64,000 bases of DNA. Origin: Tersicoccus mangrovi (lineage in GTDB: Bacteria; Actinomycetota; Actinomycetes; Actinomycetales; Micrococcaceae). The notes below the pieces were generated by a model that saw only the letters and a list, made by a program, of their open reading frames with translations, did not search any database and had not been told where the DNA came from. Both the position numbers and the translations under genes were made by a program. Shown piece by piece: positions 1 through 8,587 of this stretch (its first letter is position 1; every line of letters begins with the position of its first letter). Where the stretch lies: contig NZ_JBAJMW010000011.1 in the NCBI RefSeq assembly GCF_036881825.1, forward strand, positions 48,403 to 112,402. The letters run 5' to 3'.

Positions 1-465
1 GGCTGTCGACCAGCTGGCCTCGACGCGGTCCGCCGACCAGTCCGCCGTGTCGCGGCTCGCTGATCATCCGGCGTTGCGGGGGCTCGCCGAGCTGCGGTGG
101 CTCTCCCCACGATCGGGCGTCCCGTCCTCCGGTGGGGTCATGCGGATCGCGCCGCGTCGGTATCGACGTCGTCATGAGCTGAGCGTGCTCCGACCGCAGC
201 CGGCGCGGGGTCGGCTCGTGCCCTTCTGGGGACGACGGCCTGCAGGTCCCTGCCTGGGGAGGGAGAAGCTCTATCCGTCCGCCCGGCTGAGCGGAGCACC
301 GCCGGGTCGACCGGCATCCGCATCCTGTCCCGGGACACGCCGTCGTCGACAGGGATATGGCGTCATCTCCCGCCCGACCGCAGCGTGTCGTGGGACGGGC
401 TGCGCCCGTCCCCGCCCGCCCGCCGCACCCTCAGACCGGCGGCCGGGAGCACTCCGCGACTGCGG
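1..465. other. No supported gene at the window start
   Basis: One forward frame stays open from the left edge to 547, but its product is Arg/Pro rich and has no recognisable motif, which is what GC-rich noise looks like. The first 100 bases could hold the 3' end of an upstream gene, but nothing in them identifies one. No repeat or RNA gene was seen. Confidence 0.4.
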
Positions 466-733
466 TAGACTTGCACGAGCAGTCGAGTGTCCTCGGCTGA
501 CTACGCGTGTCCGCGCGCAGACGTCGACGGTCGCCGGTGAACGGTGACCCGAGATGACGGTTCCTCCCCACGGTCCGGGCTGATGCCCGGTCGGGAGGTC
601 CACGGTGATCCACCGTCCCGGGCACCAGGAGCGACCGCCCGCCGGGCGGCCCGGACGCCTGTCCGGGAGCGATCAACCGTCAACAGGCAGTGGAGCAGGC
701 CGGAGGGCCACCGCTGCCGGAAGGAGTGTCGAC
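466..733 (+). promoter_or_regulatory. rpsB promoter and long leader
   Basis: A TAGACT -10 box lies at 466-471; no good -35 is visible. A start near 478 would give a leader of about 255 bases before rpsB, rich in short GC hairpins. Long structured leaders ahead of ribosomal protein genes often carry autoregulatory sites, but no known r-protein leader motif is recognised here, so that role is inference. Confidence 0.45.
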
Positions 734-1663
734 ATGCCCGTCGTCACCATGCGCCAGCTGCTCGACAGCGGCGTCCACTTCGGTCACCAGACCCGCCGTT
801 GGAACCCGAAGATGAAGCGCTTCATCTTCACCGAGCGCAACGGCATCTACATCATCGACCTGCAGCAGTCGCTGTCCTACATCGACCGCGCCTACGAGTT
901 CGTCAAGGAGACCGTCGCGCACGGCGGCACCATCCTGTTCGTGGGCACGAAGAAGCAGGCCCAGGAAGCCATCTCCGAGCAGGCCACCCGCGTGGGCCAG
1001 CCCTACGTGAACCAGCGCTGGCTCGGCGGTATGCTGACCAACTTCCAGACGGTCTCCAAGCGGATCTCCCGCCTCAAGGAGCTCGAGGAGATCGACTTCG
1101 AGGACGTCGCCGCCTCCGGCCACACCAAGAAGGAGCTGCTGCTCCTCGGCCGCGAGAAGGACAAGCTCGACAAGACCCTCGGCGGTATCCGCAACCTGGC
1201 GAAGACCCCGTCCGCGATCTGGATCGTCGACACCAAGAAGGAGCACCTGGCGGTCGACGAGGCCAAGAAGCTGGGCATCCCGGTCGTCGCGATCCTCGAC
1301 ACCAACTGCGACCCGGACGAGGTCGACTTCCCGATCCCGGGCAACGACGACGCGATCCGCTCCGTCAACCTGCTGACCCGTGTGGTCGCCGACGCCGTCG
1401 CCGACGGCCTGATCGCGAAGAACAACCGCGCCGCGGGCAAGGACGGTGCCCCGAGCACCGAGGAGCCCATGGCCGAGTGGGAGCGCGAGCTTCTCGAGGG
1501 TGCGCAGAACGCGCAGCAGAACGAGACCACCACCGAGGCGGCTGCCGACGTCGAGGTCTCCGAGAACGAGGTCGTCGACCCGGTCGCCGCCGAGGCCACG
1601 GCCGAGCAGGACGACGCGCAGGCCGAGACCGCCGCCGAGGCCACCGAGACCCCGGCCGAGTGA
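734..1663 (+). CDS. rpsB: 30S ribosomal protein S2
   Basis: Structural protein of the small ribosomal subunit, needed for S1/mRNA docking in many bacteria. The product is 309 residues; the N-terminus MPVVTMRQLLDSGVHFGHQT carries the conserved S2 opening with the HFGHQTRRWNPKM block. The core ends near residue 245 and is followed by about 60 residues rich in Glu, Ala and Thr, an acidic tail common in high-GC Actinobacteria and absent from the E. coli protein. Start ATG has AGGAG at 722-726. It is followed by tsf, the usual partner, across a gap holding two hairpins. Confidence 0.98.
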   Translation: MPVVTMRQLLDSGVHFGHQTRRWNPKMKRFIFTERNGIYIIDLQQSLSYIDRAYEFVKETVAHGGTILFVGTKKQAQEAISEQATRVGQPYVNQRWLGGMLTNFQTVSKRISRLKELEEIDFEDVAASGHTKKELLLLGREKDKLDKTLGGIRNLAKTPSAIWIVDTKKEHLAVDEAKKLGIPVVAILDTNCDPDEVDFPIPGNDDAIRSVNLLTRVVADAVADGLIAKNNRAAGKDGAPSTEEPMAEWERELLEGAQNAQQNETTTEAAADVEVSENEVVDPVAAEATAEQDDAQAETAAEATETPAE

Positions 1664-1666
1664 TGT

Positions 1667-1756
1667 CCGCGGGCTGAGCCCGCGGCTTCCTCCTGATCCA
1701 CCGGCGGCACTGCCGCCGCGACTGCGGACCGCACTTCACCAGGGCGGTCCGCAGTC
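1667..1756 (+). terminator. Two hairpins between rpsB and tsf
   Basis: The first is an 8-bp stem CCGCGGGC/GCCCGCGG (1667-1674, 1678-1685) directly after the rpsB stop. The second is a perfect 13-bp stem GACTGCGGACCGC (1720-1732) with its complement at 1744-1756. Neither has a T-tract. They could act as a partial terminator that sets the S2:EF-Ts ratio, as known for rpsB-tsf in other bacteria, or as 3'-end protectors. Confidence 0.55.
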
Positions 1757-1811
1757 ACGACTGGGGCCGACATCGAGAGCGGCCCGCACCGATCCAACCA
1801 GAGGAGATGTC

Positions 1812-2648
1812 ATGGCGAACTACACCGCTGCGGATATCAAGGCACTGCGCGAGCGCACCGGCGCCGGCATGCTCGACGTGAAGAAGGCGCTGGACGAGGC
1901 CGACGGCGATGCCGCCAAGGCCATGGAGATCATCCGCGTCAAGGGCCTGAAGGGCGTCACCAAGCGCGAGGGCCGCTCGACCGCGGAGGGCCTGATCGCC
2001 GCCCGCGTCGAGGGCTCCGTCGGCGTCATGGTCGAGGTCAACTGCGAGACCGACTTCGTCGCCAAGGCCGCCCCCTTCGTCGAGTTCGGCAACAAGGTCC
2101 TCGAGGCCGCCATCGCCTCCGGCGCGAACGACCTCGACTCCCTGCTGGCCGCGCAGATCGACGGCAAGCCCGTCTCCGAGCAGGTCACCGAGGCCGGTGC
2201 CCTCCTGGGTGAGAAGGTCCAGGTCCGGCGCGTGGTCCGGGTCGAGGGTGCCACCGTCGACGCGTACCTGCACAAGACCTCCAAGGACCTGCCGGCGCAG
2301 GTCGGCGTCCTCGTGGCCGTCGACGGCACCGGTGACGCGGCCCAGGCCGTGGCGCACGACGTCGCCGTCCACACCGCCGCGATGGCCCCGACCTACCTGA
2401 GCCGGGACGACGTCCCGGCCGAGACGGTCGAGAACGAGCGGCGCATCGCCGACGAGACGGCTCGCGCCGAGGGCAAGCCCGAGGCCGCGCTGACCAAGAT
2501 CGTCGAGGGTCGCCTGACCGGTTACTTCAAGGAGGTCGCCCTCCTCGACCAGCCGTTCGCGAAGGACAGCAAGAAGACCGTTGGTAAGGTTCTCGAGGAG
2601 GCCGGCACGACGGCCGTGGGCTTCGCCCGCTTCCGCGTCGGCGCCTGA
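1812..2648 (+). CDS. tsf: Elongation factor Ts
   Basis: Guanine nucleotide exchange factor that reloads EF-Tu with GTP during elongation. The 278-residue product has the N-terminal UBA-like segment with EF-Ts signature 1 (RTGAGMLDVKKAL, about residues 14-26) and the second signature VEVNCETDFVAK (about 75-86) that contacts EF-Tu. Length fits the family (about 270-300). Start ATG follows the Shine-Dalgarno stretch GAGGAG at 1801-1806. It lies 148 bases after rpsB and is closed by two strong hairpins before pyrH, so it probably forms the end of an rpsB-tsf unit. Confidence 0.98.
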   Translation: MANYTAADIKALRERTGAGMLDVKKALDEADGDAAKAMEIIRVKGLKGVTKREGRSTAEGLIAARVEGSVGVMVEVNCETDFVAKAAPFVEFGNKVLEAAIASGANDLDSLLAAQIDGKPVSEQVTEAGALLGEKVQVRRVVRVEGATVDAYLHKTSKDLPAQVGVLVAVDGTGDAAQAVAHDVAVHTAAMAPTYLSRDDVPAETVENERRIADETARAEGKPEAALTKIVEGRLTGYFKEVALLDQPFAKDSKKTVGKVLEEAGTTAVGFARFRVGA

Positions 2649-2675
2649 GCGCCCGGCCTCTCACCAGCAGCAGTA

Positions 2676-2756
2676 CCCGGTCCGCCGCCCGGCGGCGGAC
2701 CGGGCCACGCAGACGACGGGGGTGGTCACCTGGATCCGGGTGACCACCCCCGTCGT
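2676..2756 (+). terminator. Tandem hairpins after tsf
   Basis: A GC stem built from CCCGGTCCGCCG (2676-2687) and its complement near 2693-2704 is followed by a perfect 18-bp stem: ACGACGGGGGTGGTCACC at 2713-2730 pairs with 2739-2756 around an 8-base loop. The second is long enough to be a terminator even without a U-run, as usual in high-GC actinobacteria. Confidence 0.7.
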
Positions 2757-2792
2757 CGCGTCCACCCTGTGAAACCCGGAAGGCAGGCGCCC

Positions 2793-3536
2793 ATGCCGAC
2801 GCACAATCCCGACCTCGCCCACGAACCCGGACCCCACCGTCGTCGGGTGCTGCTCAAGCTCTCCGGCGAGGTGTTCGGCGGCGGCAGGCTCGGCGTCGAC
2901 CCGTCGACCGTGCGGGGCATCGCCGACCAGATCGCCCGGACGCAGGGTGAGGTTGAGGTGGCCATCGTCGTCGGCGGCGGCAACTTCTTCCGTGGCGCCG
3001 AGCTCTCCCAGGAGGGCATGGACCGCTCCCGCGCCGACTACATGGGGATGCTCGGCACCGTGATGAACTGCCTGGCGCTGCAGGACTTCCTCGAGCAGGC
3101 CGGCGTCGAGACGCGCGTCCAGTCGGCCATCACGATGGGCCAGGTCGCGGAGGCCTACATCCCGCGGCGGGCCATCCGTCACCTCGAGAAGAACCGGGTC
3201 GTCATCTTCGGCGCCGGCGCCGGCCTGCCGTACTTCTCCACCGACACCGTCGCCGTCCAGCGCGCGCTCGAGGTGCACGCCGACATCGTCCTCGCCGCCA
3301 AGAACGGGGTCGACGGCGTCTACACCGCCGACCCGCGCAAGGACCCCTCGGCGACCAAGCTGGACCGCCTCACCTACGACGAGGCCCTGCACCGCGACAT
3401 CCGGGTCATGGACCAGACGGCTTTCAGCCTCTGCAAGGACAACGGCATGCCCATGCTCGTGTTCGGCATGGAGGGCCCTGGCAACGTCACCCGGGCCATC
3501 CTCGGCGAACAGATCGGCACCGTCATCACCGCCTGA
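2793..3536 (+). CDS. pyrH: Uridylate kinase (UMP kinase)
   Basis: Phosphorylates UMP to UDP with ATP in pyrimidine nucleotide synthesis; hexameric enzyme of the amino acid kinase fold in the cytoplasm. The 247-residue product shows the nucleotide-binding LLKLSGEVFGG, the GGGNFFRG loop, DYMGMLGTVMN and the C-terminal DQTAFSLCKDN segment of the family. An in-frame GTG lies 24 bases upstream (2769), but the ATG at 2793 is better placed behind GGAAGG at 2778-2783. The gene stands between hairpins, so it may have its own promoter within the 3' flank of tsf; none is obvious. Confidence 0.97.
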   Translation: MPTHNPDLAHEPGPHRRRVLLKLSGEVFGGGRLGVDPSTVRGIADQIARTQGEVEVAIVVGGGNFFRGAELSQEGMDRSRADYMGMLGTVMNCLALQDFLEQAGVETRVQSAITMGQVAEAYIPRRAIRHLEKNRVVIFGAGAGLPYFSTDTVAVQRALEVHADIVLAAKNGVDGVYTADPRKDPSATKLDRLTYDEALHRDIRVMDQTAFSLCKDNGMPMLVFGMEGPGNVTRAILGEQIGTVITA

Positions 3537-3547
3537 GGCCCGCGGGG

Positions 3548-3591
3548 CGGGGGCCCGCCGGACCGGTCGGCCCCCGTCCGCTGGATAGGAT
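3548..3591 (+). promoter_or_regulatory. Hairpin after pyrH and frr -10 box
   Basis: Stem CGGGGGCC (3548-3555) pairs with GGCCCCCG (3569-3576). A TAGGAT -10 box at 3586-3591 follows. A transcript from it would begin near 3598, which excludes the ATG at 3590 as the frr start and supports the GTG at 3635. Confidence 0.4.
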
Positions 3592-3634
3592 GACGAACGA
3601 GACCCTTCAGACCGACGACGCCAAGGAGACGCGC

Positions 3635-4192
3635 GTGATCGACGACACTCTGCTCGAAGCCGAGGACAAGATGGACAAGGCCGTCGACGTGGCGAAGGAG
3701 GACTTCGCCGCCGTCCGTACGGGCCGGGCGAACCCGTCCCTCTTCGCCAAGCTGACCGTCGACTACTACGGGGCTCCGACCCCGCTGCAGCAGCTGGCCT
3801 CCTTCCAGAACCCCGAGGCCCGCACCCTGCTCATCACCCCCTACGACAAGGGGTCCCTCAACGACATCGAGAAGGCGTTGCGCGCCTCGGACCTGGGTGC
3901 CAACCCGGCCAACGACGGCAACGTCATCCGGATCGTCATGCCCGAGCTGACCGAGGAGCGCCGCCGGGACTACATCAAGCTCGTCCGCAACAAGGCGGAG
4001 GAGGCGAAGGTGTCCGTCCGGAACATCCGTCGCCGCGCCAAGGACGACCTGGACAAGCTCGTCAAGGACGGCGAGGTCGGGGAGGACGAGGGCACGCGCG
4101 CCGAGAAGGAACTCGACTCGGCGACCAAGCGGCACACGGACTCGATCGACGAGCTGCTCAAGCGCAAAGAGACCGAGCTGCTGGACGTCTGA
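3635..4192 (+). CDS. frr: Ribosome recycling factor
   Basis: Splits the post-termination ribosome together with EF-G. From the GTG at 3635 the product is 185 residues, exactly the usual RRF length, with AVRTGRANPSLFAKL, YYGAPTPLQQLASF and the C-terminal domain helix bundle (VRNIRRRAKDDLDKL). AAGGAG lies at 3623-3628, six bases before this GTG. An ATG at 3590 in frame would add 15 residues without homology and overlaps the likely -10 box. It is followed without any gap by cdsA, so both are probably co-transcribed and translationally coupled. Confidence 0.97.
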   Translation: MIDDTLLEAEDKMDKAVDVAKEDFAAVRTGRANPSLFAKLTVDYYGAPTPLQQLASFQNPEARTLLITPYDKGSLNDIEKALRASDLGANPANDGNVIRIVMPELTEERRRDYIKLVRNKAEEAKVSVRNIRRRAKDDLDKLVKDGEVGEDEGTRAEKELDSATKRHTDSIDELLKRKETELLDV

Positions 4193-5173
4193 ATGAGCGA
4201 TCTCCCGACGCCGGACGGGCCAGGGCACCCCCCGGCCGGTTCCGCGCCGCTCGGGTCGCCGGTCCAGGCCGCGGCCACGGCAGCGCCCGGACGGGGGACC
4301 CGCCGCTTCAGCCTGCTGCCGCCGGCGCACGGGCGGGCCAACCGTACCGCGCGGAAGACACCGTCGCGTGCCGGCCGCAACCTGCCCGCCGCGATCGCCG
4401 TCGGGCTCGCGCTGCTCGGTGCCCTCATCGTCGGGCTGCTGTTCTCGCCCCTGCTCTTCACCGCCTTCGTGGCTGCCTTCGTCGTCGTCGGCGTGATCGA
4501 GTTCGCGCGGGCGATGGCGTTCCGGCAGGTGCTCGTGCCCCGGATCCCGGTCGCGCTCGGCGCGGCCGTCCTGCCGTTCGCCGCCTATCTCGGTGGCCCC
4601 GAGGCGCTCACGCTCGCCTTCGTGGGCGCCTGCCTGCTCACGGTGCTGTGGCGGGCGATCGACCCCCGCCCGGGCGCCCCCGCGGCGGCCCGCGCCGGGG
4701 TCATGGCCCTGACCTGGATCCCGCTCATGGTCAGCTTCGCGCTGCTGCTCGTGCGCACCCACGACGGCGCCCTCAAACTCATCACGATGCTGCTCCTCGT
4801 GGTCGCCAACGACACCTTCGGCTACATCGTCGGCGTCCTGTTCGGGCGGCACGCGATGGCCCCGCGCGTGAGCCCCAAGAAGACGTGGGAGGGCTTCGCC
4901 GGCTCCATCGTCGGAGCGGCCGTGATCGGCCTGCTCTGCGCGACCCTGCTGCTCGGCCAGAGCTGGTGGGTCGGCTCCGTCATGGCGGTCGCGACGGTCG
5001 GTGCCGCAACGCTCGGCGATCTGGCAGAATCCATGGTCAAGCGCGAAGTGGGGATCAAGGACATGGGCACGATCCTGCCGGGACACGGCGGTGTCATGGA
5101 TCGGCTCGATTCCGTCATTATCGCGTCGCCGGTGGCATTCTTGATGTTCGAACTGCTGATGCCGCAGTTGTGA
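4193..5173 (+). CDS. cdsA: Phosphatidate cytidylyltransferase
   Basis: Membrane enzyme that makes CDP-diacylglycerol from phosphatidic acid and CTP, the branch point of phospholipid synthesis. The 326-residue product has a soluble, Pro/Ala-rich N-terminus of about 60 residues, then about eight hydrophobic segments. The family signature is complete near the C-terminus: ESMVKREVGIKDMG followed by LPGHGGVMDRLDS. Mid-protein it has the conserved RVSPKKTWEG block. Its ATG follows the frr stop directly, so translation is coupled. The long N-terminal cytoplasmic extension is typical of actinobacterial CdsA. Confidence 0.95.
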   Translation: MSDLPTPDGPGHPPAGSAPLGSPVQAAATAAPGRGTRRFSLLPPAHGRANRTARKTPSRAGRNLPAAIAVGLALLGALIVGLLFSPLLFTAFVAAFVVVGVIEFARAMAFRQVLVPRIPVALGAAVLPFAAYLGGPEALTLAFVGACLLTVLWRAIDPRPGAPAAARAGVMALTWIPLMVSFALLLVRTHDGALKLITMLLLVVANDTFGYIVGVLFGRHAMAPRVSPKKTWEGFAGSIVGAAVIGLLCATLLLGQSWWVGSVMAVATVGAATLGDLAESMVKREVGIKDMGTILPGHGGVMDRLDSVIIASPVAFLMFELLMPQL

Positions 5174-5255
5174 CCAGGTCGGCCCCGCCGTCGGCCCGGC
5201 TCGCGACCCGCGGCCACCCCGGGCGCGGTGCCCGGGTTCTGAAAGGACACGGCCG

Positions 5256-5882
5256 ATGAGCGCCACGGGGGAGTCGGGTCCTGCCACGACCACGGCAGGA
5301 ACACCGGCGGCTCTGCCGGTCACGCCTCCGGCCGAACGCGCCGCGCGGACGGCCTTCACGCTCGTTCCCCACCGCCGCCGCGGCTACCGTCCGGCCCAGG
5401 TCGATGCCTTCCTCGCCCGCGTGCGTGAGGCCTGGGCGACCGACGCCGCCGACGCGTCGCTCGGCAGCGGCCACCTGCGCGACGCCGTCTTCGACCTCGT
5501 GCGGGGTGGCTACGACCCGCAGCAGGTGGACGAGGAACTCGACCGGCTCGAGGACGCCTTCGCCCGGCGCGAGCGGGAGGACGCCGACGTGACCCGTCGT
5601 GCCGACCTGGACCAGGCCCTCGCCGTCGTCCGTGCCCGCATCACCCGCGGCCCGGGACACCGCTTCCGCGTCCCGACCGGCCGGCGGCCCGGCTACCGGC
5701 AGCGTGACGTCGACGCCCTGTGCGACCGGGTGGGCGAACATCTCGACGGCGGCACGGCGCTGCGGGTCGAGGAGATCCGCGCGGCGCGCTTCTCCCCGCA
5801 GCGCGGCGCCGACGCCTACGACTCGGGCCAGGTCGACCTCTTCCTCGACCGCGTCATCGACGTCCTCCGCTCCCGCGGCTGA
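5256..5882 (+). CDS. DivIVA-motif repeat protein
   Basis: A 208-residue soluble protein. It contains four copies of a short motif of the type GY-x-x-x-x-VD-x-x-L-x-R: GYRPAQVDAFLARV (Tyr44), GYDPQQVDEELDRL (Tyr86), GYRQRDVDALCDRV (Tyr147) and AYDSGQVDLFLDRV (Tyr188). This is the DivIVA-type N-terminal motif; in DivIVA/Wag31 it occurs once and binds the membrane at poles or septa. The spacing (42, 61, 41) suggests two pairs. There is no long coiled coil and no membrane segment. Start ATG follows GAAAGGA near 5239. Related proteins are often seen next to cdsA in Actinobacteria; the role is unknown, perhaps scaffolding at the cell pole or septum. Confidence 0.8.
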   Translation: MSATGESGPATTTAGTPAALPVTPPAERAARTAFTLVPHRRRGYRPAQVDAFLARVREAWATDAADASLGSGHLRDAVFDLVRGGYDPQQVDEELDRLEDAFARREREDADVTRRADLDQALAVVRARITRGPGHRFRVPTGRRPGYRQRDVDALCDRVGEHLDGGTALRVEEIRAARFSPQRGADAYDSGQVDLFLDRVIDVLRSRG

Positions 5883-6017
5883 TCCCTTCCGCGTCTGAGT
5901 CCTTCCCGGGCCGACCGGGACATCTCCCTCGCCGGCCGTGTCCGGACCGGCGCCGGCCGCTCCGCCGCCGCGCCTCCTCGTCGTGCTGCCGCAGATTTGT
6001 TGTGCCGCGCAACGTGT
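5883..6017. other. Gap after the DivIVA-repeat gene
   Basis: About 135 bases with no start-stop pair of interest on either strand; it leads into the hairpin and control region of the next operon. Confidence 0.5.
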
Positions 6018-6044
6018 CGGCACCACCGTCCGTCGGTGGTGCCG
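6018..6044. terminator. Hairpin before the symporter operon
   Basis: CGGCACCAC (6018-6026) pairs perfectly with GTGGTGCCG (6036-6044), loop of nine bases. It could end transcription from the DivIVA-repeat gene. It also covers the -35 region of the next promoter, so it may instead be an operator. Confidence 0.4.
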
Positions 6045-6046
6045 GT

Positions 6047-6073
6047 TAGCCTGTGCGCAGTGATGTGGATCAC
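6047..6073 (+). promoter_or_regulatory. -10 box and CRP/GlxR-like operator
   Basis: TAGCCT at 6047-6052 is a plausible -10 box. Immediately downstream GTGA (6060-6063), six bases, TCAC (6070-6073) form the core of the CRP/GlxR palindrome TGTGA-N6-TCACA, lacking only the outer T/A pair. A site at the transcription start would be expected to repress. In Corynebacterium glutamicum the homologous DUF485/acetate transporter operon is known to be under GlxR control. Confidence 0.55.
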
Positions 6074-6236
6074 GTCCGCCGGGTCCATCCCGGTGATCCC
6101 GGTGCTCCGCGTCGCTCGTACGTGATGCTCCACCACCGGCCCGGCCGGGATGCTGCACGCCGGTCGGCCCGCCGACGCCCGGACCCGGGTGTCGGTTCGC
6201 CGCCGAGCGCACCTGCTCATCCGTCAAGGAGGACCC

Positions 6237-6944
6237 ATGGGCACCCATCCATCACACGACGACCCCGATCCGGGCGCGGGATTCGACCCGACGCCCGACG
6301 ATCACCACCCCGGCCGCCACGAGGCCAGGCACGGCGACCTGCCGCCCGGCCCGCAGACCGCGGAGGACGACGCCCACGAGCCGGTGGGCAGGCACGCCGC
6401 TGCGACGGGCGCCGACACGACGCCCGACGTCGGCACGTCGACCGACGCCCGTACCGGCTCCGGTACCACCACCGAGTCGGCCGAGCCGGCCGACCTGCGC
6501 GACGTCGACTTCGTGGGCGTCCAGCGCGACGAACGGTTCGTCCACCTGCGGCGCAGCCATCGCAGCTTCGTCTTCCCGATGGCCGCCGCGTTCCTGGTCT
6601 GGTACTTCCTCTACGTGCTCCTGGCCGACTACGCGCACGAGTTCATGGCCACCCGGCTGGTCGGGTCGATCACGGTCGGGCTCGTGCTCGGGCTCGCCCA
6701 GTTCGTGACCACCTTCGCCATCACCATGGGCTACGTGTCCTACGCCAATCGCCGGCTCGACCCGCAGGCGGCCGCCCTCCGGGACGAGCTCGAGGGCAGC
6801 GACTCGCCCTATCACCGGGCGCCGACCACCGCCGGCACCTTCGACGGCGACGTCGACGTGCTCGCCCGCGGGGACGCCGGCGGCACGGGCCGTTCCACCA
6901 GCACCCCTGGCACCACCGTCACCCGTGAAGGAGACCCCTCGTGA
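6237..6944 (+). CDS. DUF485 membrane protein
   Basis: A 235-residue protein. The first 90 residues are polar, rich in Asp, Thr, Pro and His, and look unstructured. The DUF485 domain follows (about 95-185) with two membrane segments: FVFPMAAAFLVWYFLYVLLA, and a second near LVLGLAQFVTTFAITMGYV. The tail is polar. DUF485 proteins (YjcH in E. coli) are encoded with acetate/monocarboxylate symporters and are thought to assist them. The ATG at 6237 has AAGGAGG just upstream. Its stop overlaps the symporter start in GTGA, a clear operon sign. The long N-terminal extension is unusual for the family. Confidence 0.88.
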   Translation: MGTHPSHDDPDPGAGFDPTPDDHHPGRHEARHGDLPPGPQTAEDDAHEPVGRHAAATGADTTPDVGTSTDARTGSGTTTESAEPADLRDVDFVGVQRDERFVHLRRSHRSFVFPMAAAFLVWYFLYVLLADYAHEFMATRLVGSITVGLVLGLAQFVTTFAITMGYVSYANRRLDPQAAALRDELEGSDSPYHRAPTTAGTFDGDVDVLARGDAGGTGRSTSTPGTTVTREGDPS

Positions 6945-8587
6945 GCGCACCGCACGCCCTGCCGGCCCTCATGCCCGGCCTCGTCCCCATGGCCCCGAAC
7001 GAGCAGGTCGGCACCCCGTGGGTCAACATCCTCATCTTCGGCGTCTTCGTCGTCATCACGCTCGTGATCGTGCTGCGGGCCAGCCGCAACAACCGCACGG
7101 CCGCGGACTACTACGCCGCCGGCCGGTCCTTCACGGGACCGCAGAACGGGACGGCCATCGCGGGGGACTACCTCTCCGCCGCGTCCTTCCTCGGCATCGT
7201 CGGCGCCATCGCCGTCAACGGCTACGACGGCTTCCTCTACTCGATCGGCTTCCTCGTCGCGTGGCTCGTCGCCCTCCTGCTGGTCGCGGAGCTGCTGCGC
7301 AACACCGGCAAGTTCACGATGGCGGACGTGCTCTCGTTCCGGCTCCGGCAGCGGCCGGTGCGGATCGCCGCGGCCATCACCACCCTGGCCGTCTGCTTCT
7401 TCTACCTGCTCGCGCAGATGGCCGGCGCGGGCGGCCTCGTGTCGCTGCTGCTCGGCATCCCGGACCGGCTCGGGCAGTCCGTCGTCATCGTCGTCGTGGG
7501 CGCCCTGATGATCCTGTACGTGCTGGTCGGCGGCATGAAGGGCACCACCTGGGTGCAGATCATCAAGGCCGGCCTGTTGATCGTCGGTGCTGCCGTGATG
7601 ACGGTCTGGTTGCTCGCCCTGCACGGCTTCAACCTCTCCACGCTGCTCGACCACGCGGTGGCGACGGCGGGCGGGAACGAGGCGATCCTCAACCCGGGGC
7701 TGCAGTACGGCAAGACGCCGACCTCCCGGCTGGACTTCGTCTCCCTCGCCCTGGCGCTCGTGCTCGGCACTGCGGCCCTGCCGCACGTGCTGATGCGCTT
7801 CTACACCGTGCCGACGGCGAAGGAGGCGCGTCGGTCCGTCGTCTGGGCGATCTGGCTGATCGGCATTTTCTACCTCTTCACCCTCGTCCTCGGCTACGGC
7901 GCCGGGGCGCTGATTGGCGCGGACCGGATCAAGGCCGCCCCCGGCGGCGTCAACTCCGCGGCGCCGCTGCTCGCGTTCGACCTGGGCGGCTCCCTGCTGC
8001 TCGGCTTCATCTCGGCGGTCGCCTTCGCCACGATCCTCGCGGTCGTGGCCGGCCTGACGATCACCGCGGCCGCGTCCTTCGCGCACGACATCTACGCCAA
8101 CGTCGTGCGGCGCGGCCAGGTCGACGCGGGCGGCGAGGTGAAGGTGGCACGCCGGACCGTCGTGGTGATCGGCATCGTCTCGATCATCGGCGGCATCGGG
8201 GCGCAGGGGCAGAACGTGGCGTTCCTCGTCGCGCTGGCCTTCGCGGTCGCCGCCTCGGCCAACCTGCCGACGATCCTGTACTCCCTGTTCTGGCCGCGGT
8301 TCACGACGCGCGGCGCCGTCTGGAGCATGTACGGGGGGCTCGCGGCGGCGATCGTGCTCATCGCGTTCTCCCCGGTCGTCTCCGGCTCGGCCACGGCCAT
8401 GATCCCCGGCGCGAACTTCGCGATCTTCCCGCTGTCCAACCCGGGGCTCGTGTCCATCCCGCTGGCGTTCCTGCTCGGCTGGGTCGGCTCGATCACCGAC
8501 CGGGCGGGGGAGAGCCGGCGCAAGCAGGCGGAGATGGAGGTGCGCTCGTTGACCGGCGTCGGCGCCGAGAAGGCCGTCGAGCACTGA
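6941..8587 (+). CDS. Acetate/monocarboxylate sodium-solute symporter (ActP/MctC-like)
   Basis: Sodium:solute symporter family protein, 548 residues, with about 13 hydrophobic segments across its length. Family features include YYAAGRSFTGPQNGTAIAGD near residue 60, GYDGFLYSIGFLVAWLVALL and LVGGMKGTTWVQIIKA. Similarity in order and context (DUF485 partner) is to ActP of E. coli and MctC of Corynebacterium, which carry acetate, propionate and pyruvate; the exact substrate here is inferred. GTG start overlaps the upstream stop by four bases. The likely CRP/GlxR-type site before the operon fits carbon-source control. Confidence 0.88.
   Translation: MSAPHALPALMPGLVPMAPNEQVGTPWVNILIFGVFVVITLVIVLRASRNNRTAADYYAAGRSFTGPQNGTAIAGDYLSAASFLGIVGAIAVNGYDGFLYSIGFLVAWLVALLLVAELLRNTGKFTMADVLSFRLRQRPVRIAAAITTLAVCFFYLLAQMAGAGGLVSLLLGIPDRLGQSVVIVVVGALMILYVLVGGMKGTTWVQIIKAGLLIVGAAVMTVWLLALHGFNLSTLLDHAVATAGGNEAILNPGLQYGKTPTSRLDFVSLALALVLGTAALPHVLMRFYTVPTAKEARRSVVWAIWLIGIFYLFTLVLGYGAGALIGADRIKAAPGGVNSAAPLLAFDLGGSLLLGFISAVAFATILAVVAGLTITAAASFAHDIYANVVRRGQVDAGGEVKVARRTVVVIGIVSIIGGIGAQGQNVAFLVALAFAVAASANLPTILYSLFWPRFTTRGAVWSMYGGLAAAIVLIAFSPVVSGSATAMIPGANFAIFPLSNPGLVSIPLAFLLGWVGSITDRAGESRRKQAEMEVRSLTGVGAEKAVEH

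Noticed and set aside
47..547. A 166-codon frame before rpsB
   Set aside because: Arg/Pro-rich without motif, and it runs over the likely rpsB promoter.
3590..3634. ATG at 3590 as the start of frr
   Set aside because: It overlaps a probable -10 box and would add 15 residues that RRF proteins lack; the GTG at 3635 has a good ribosome site and gives exactly 185 residues.
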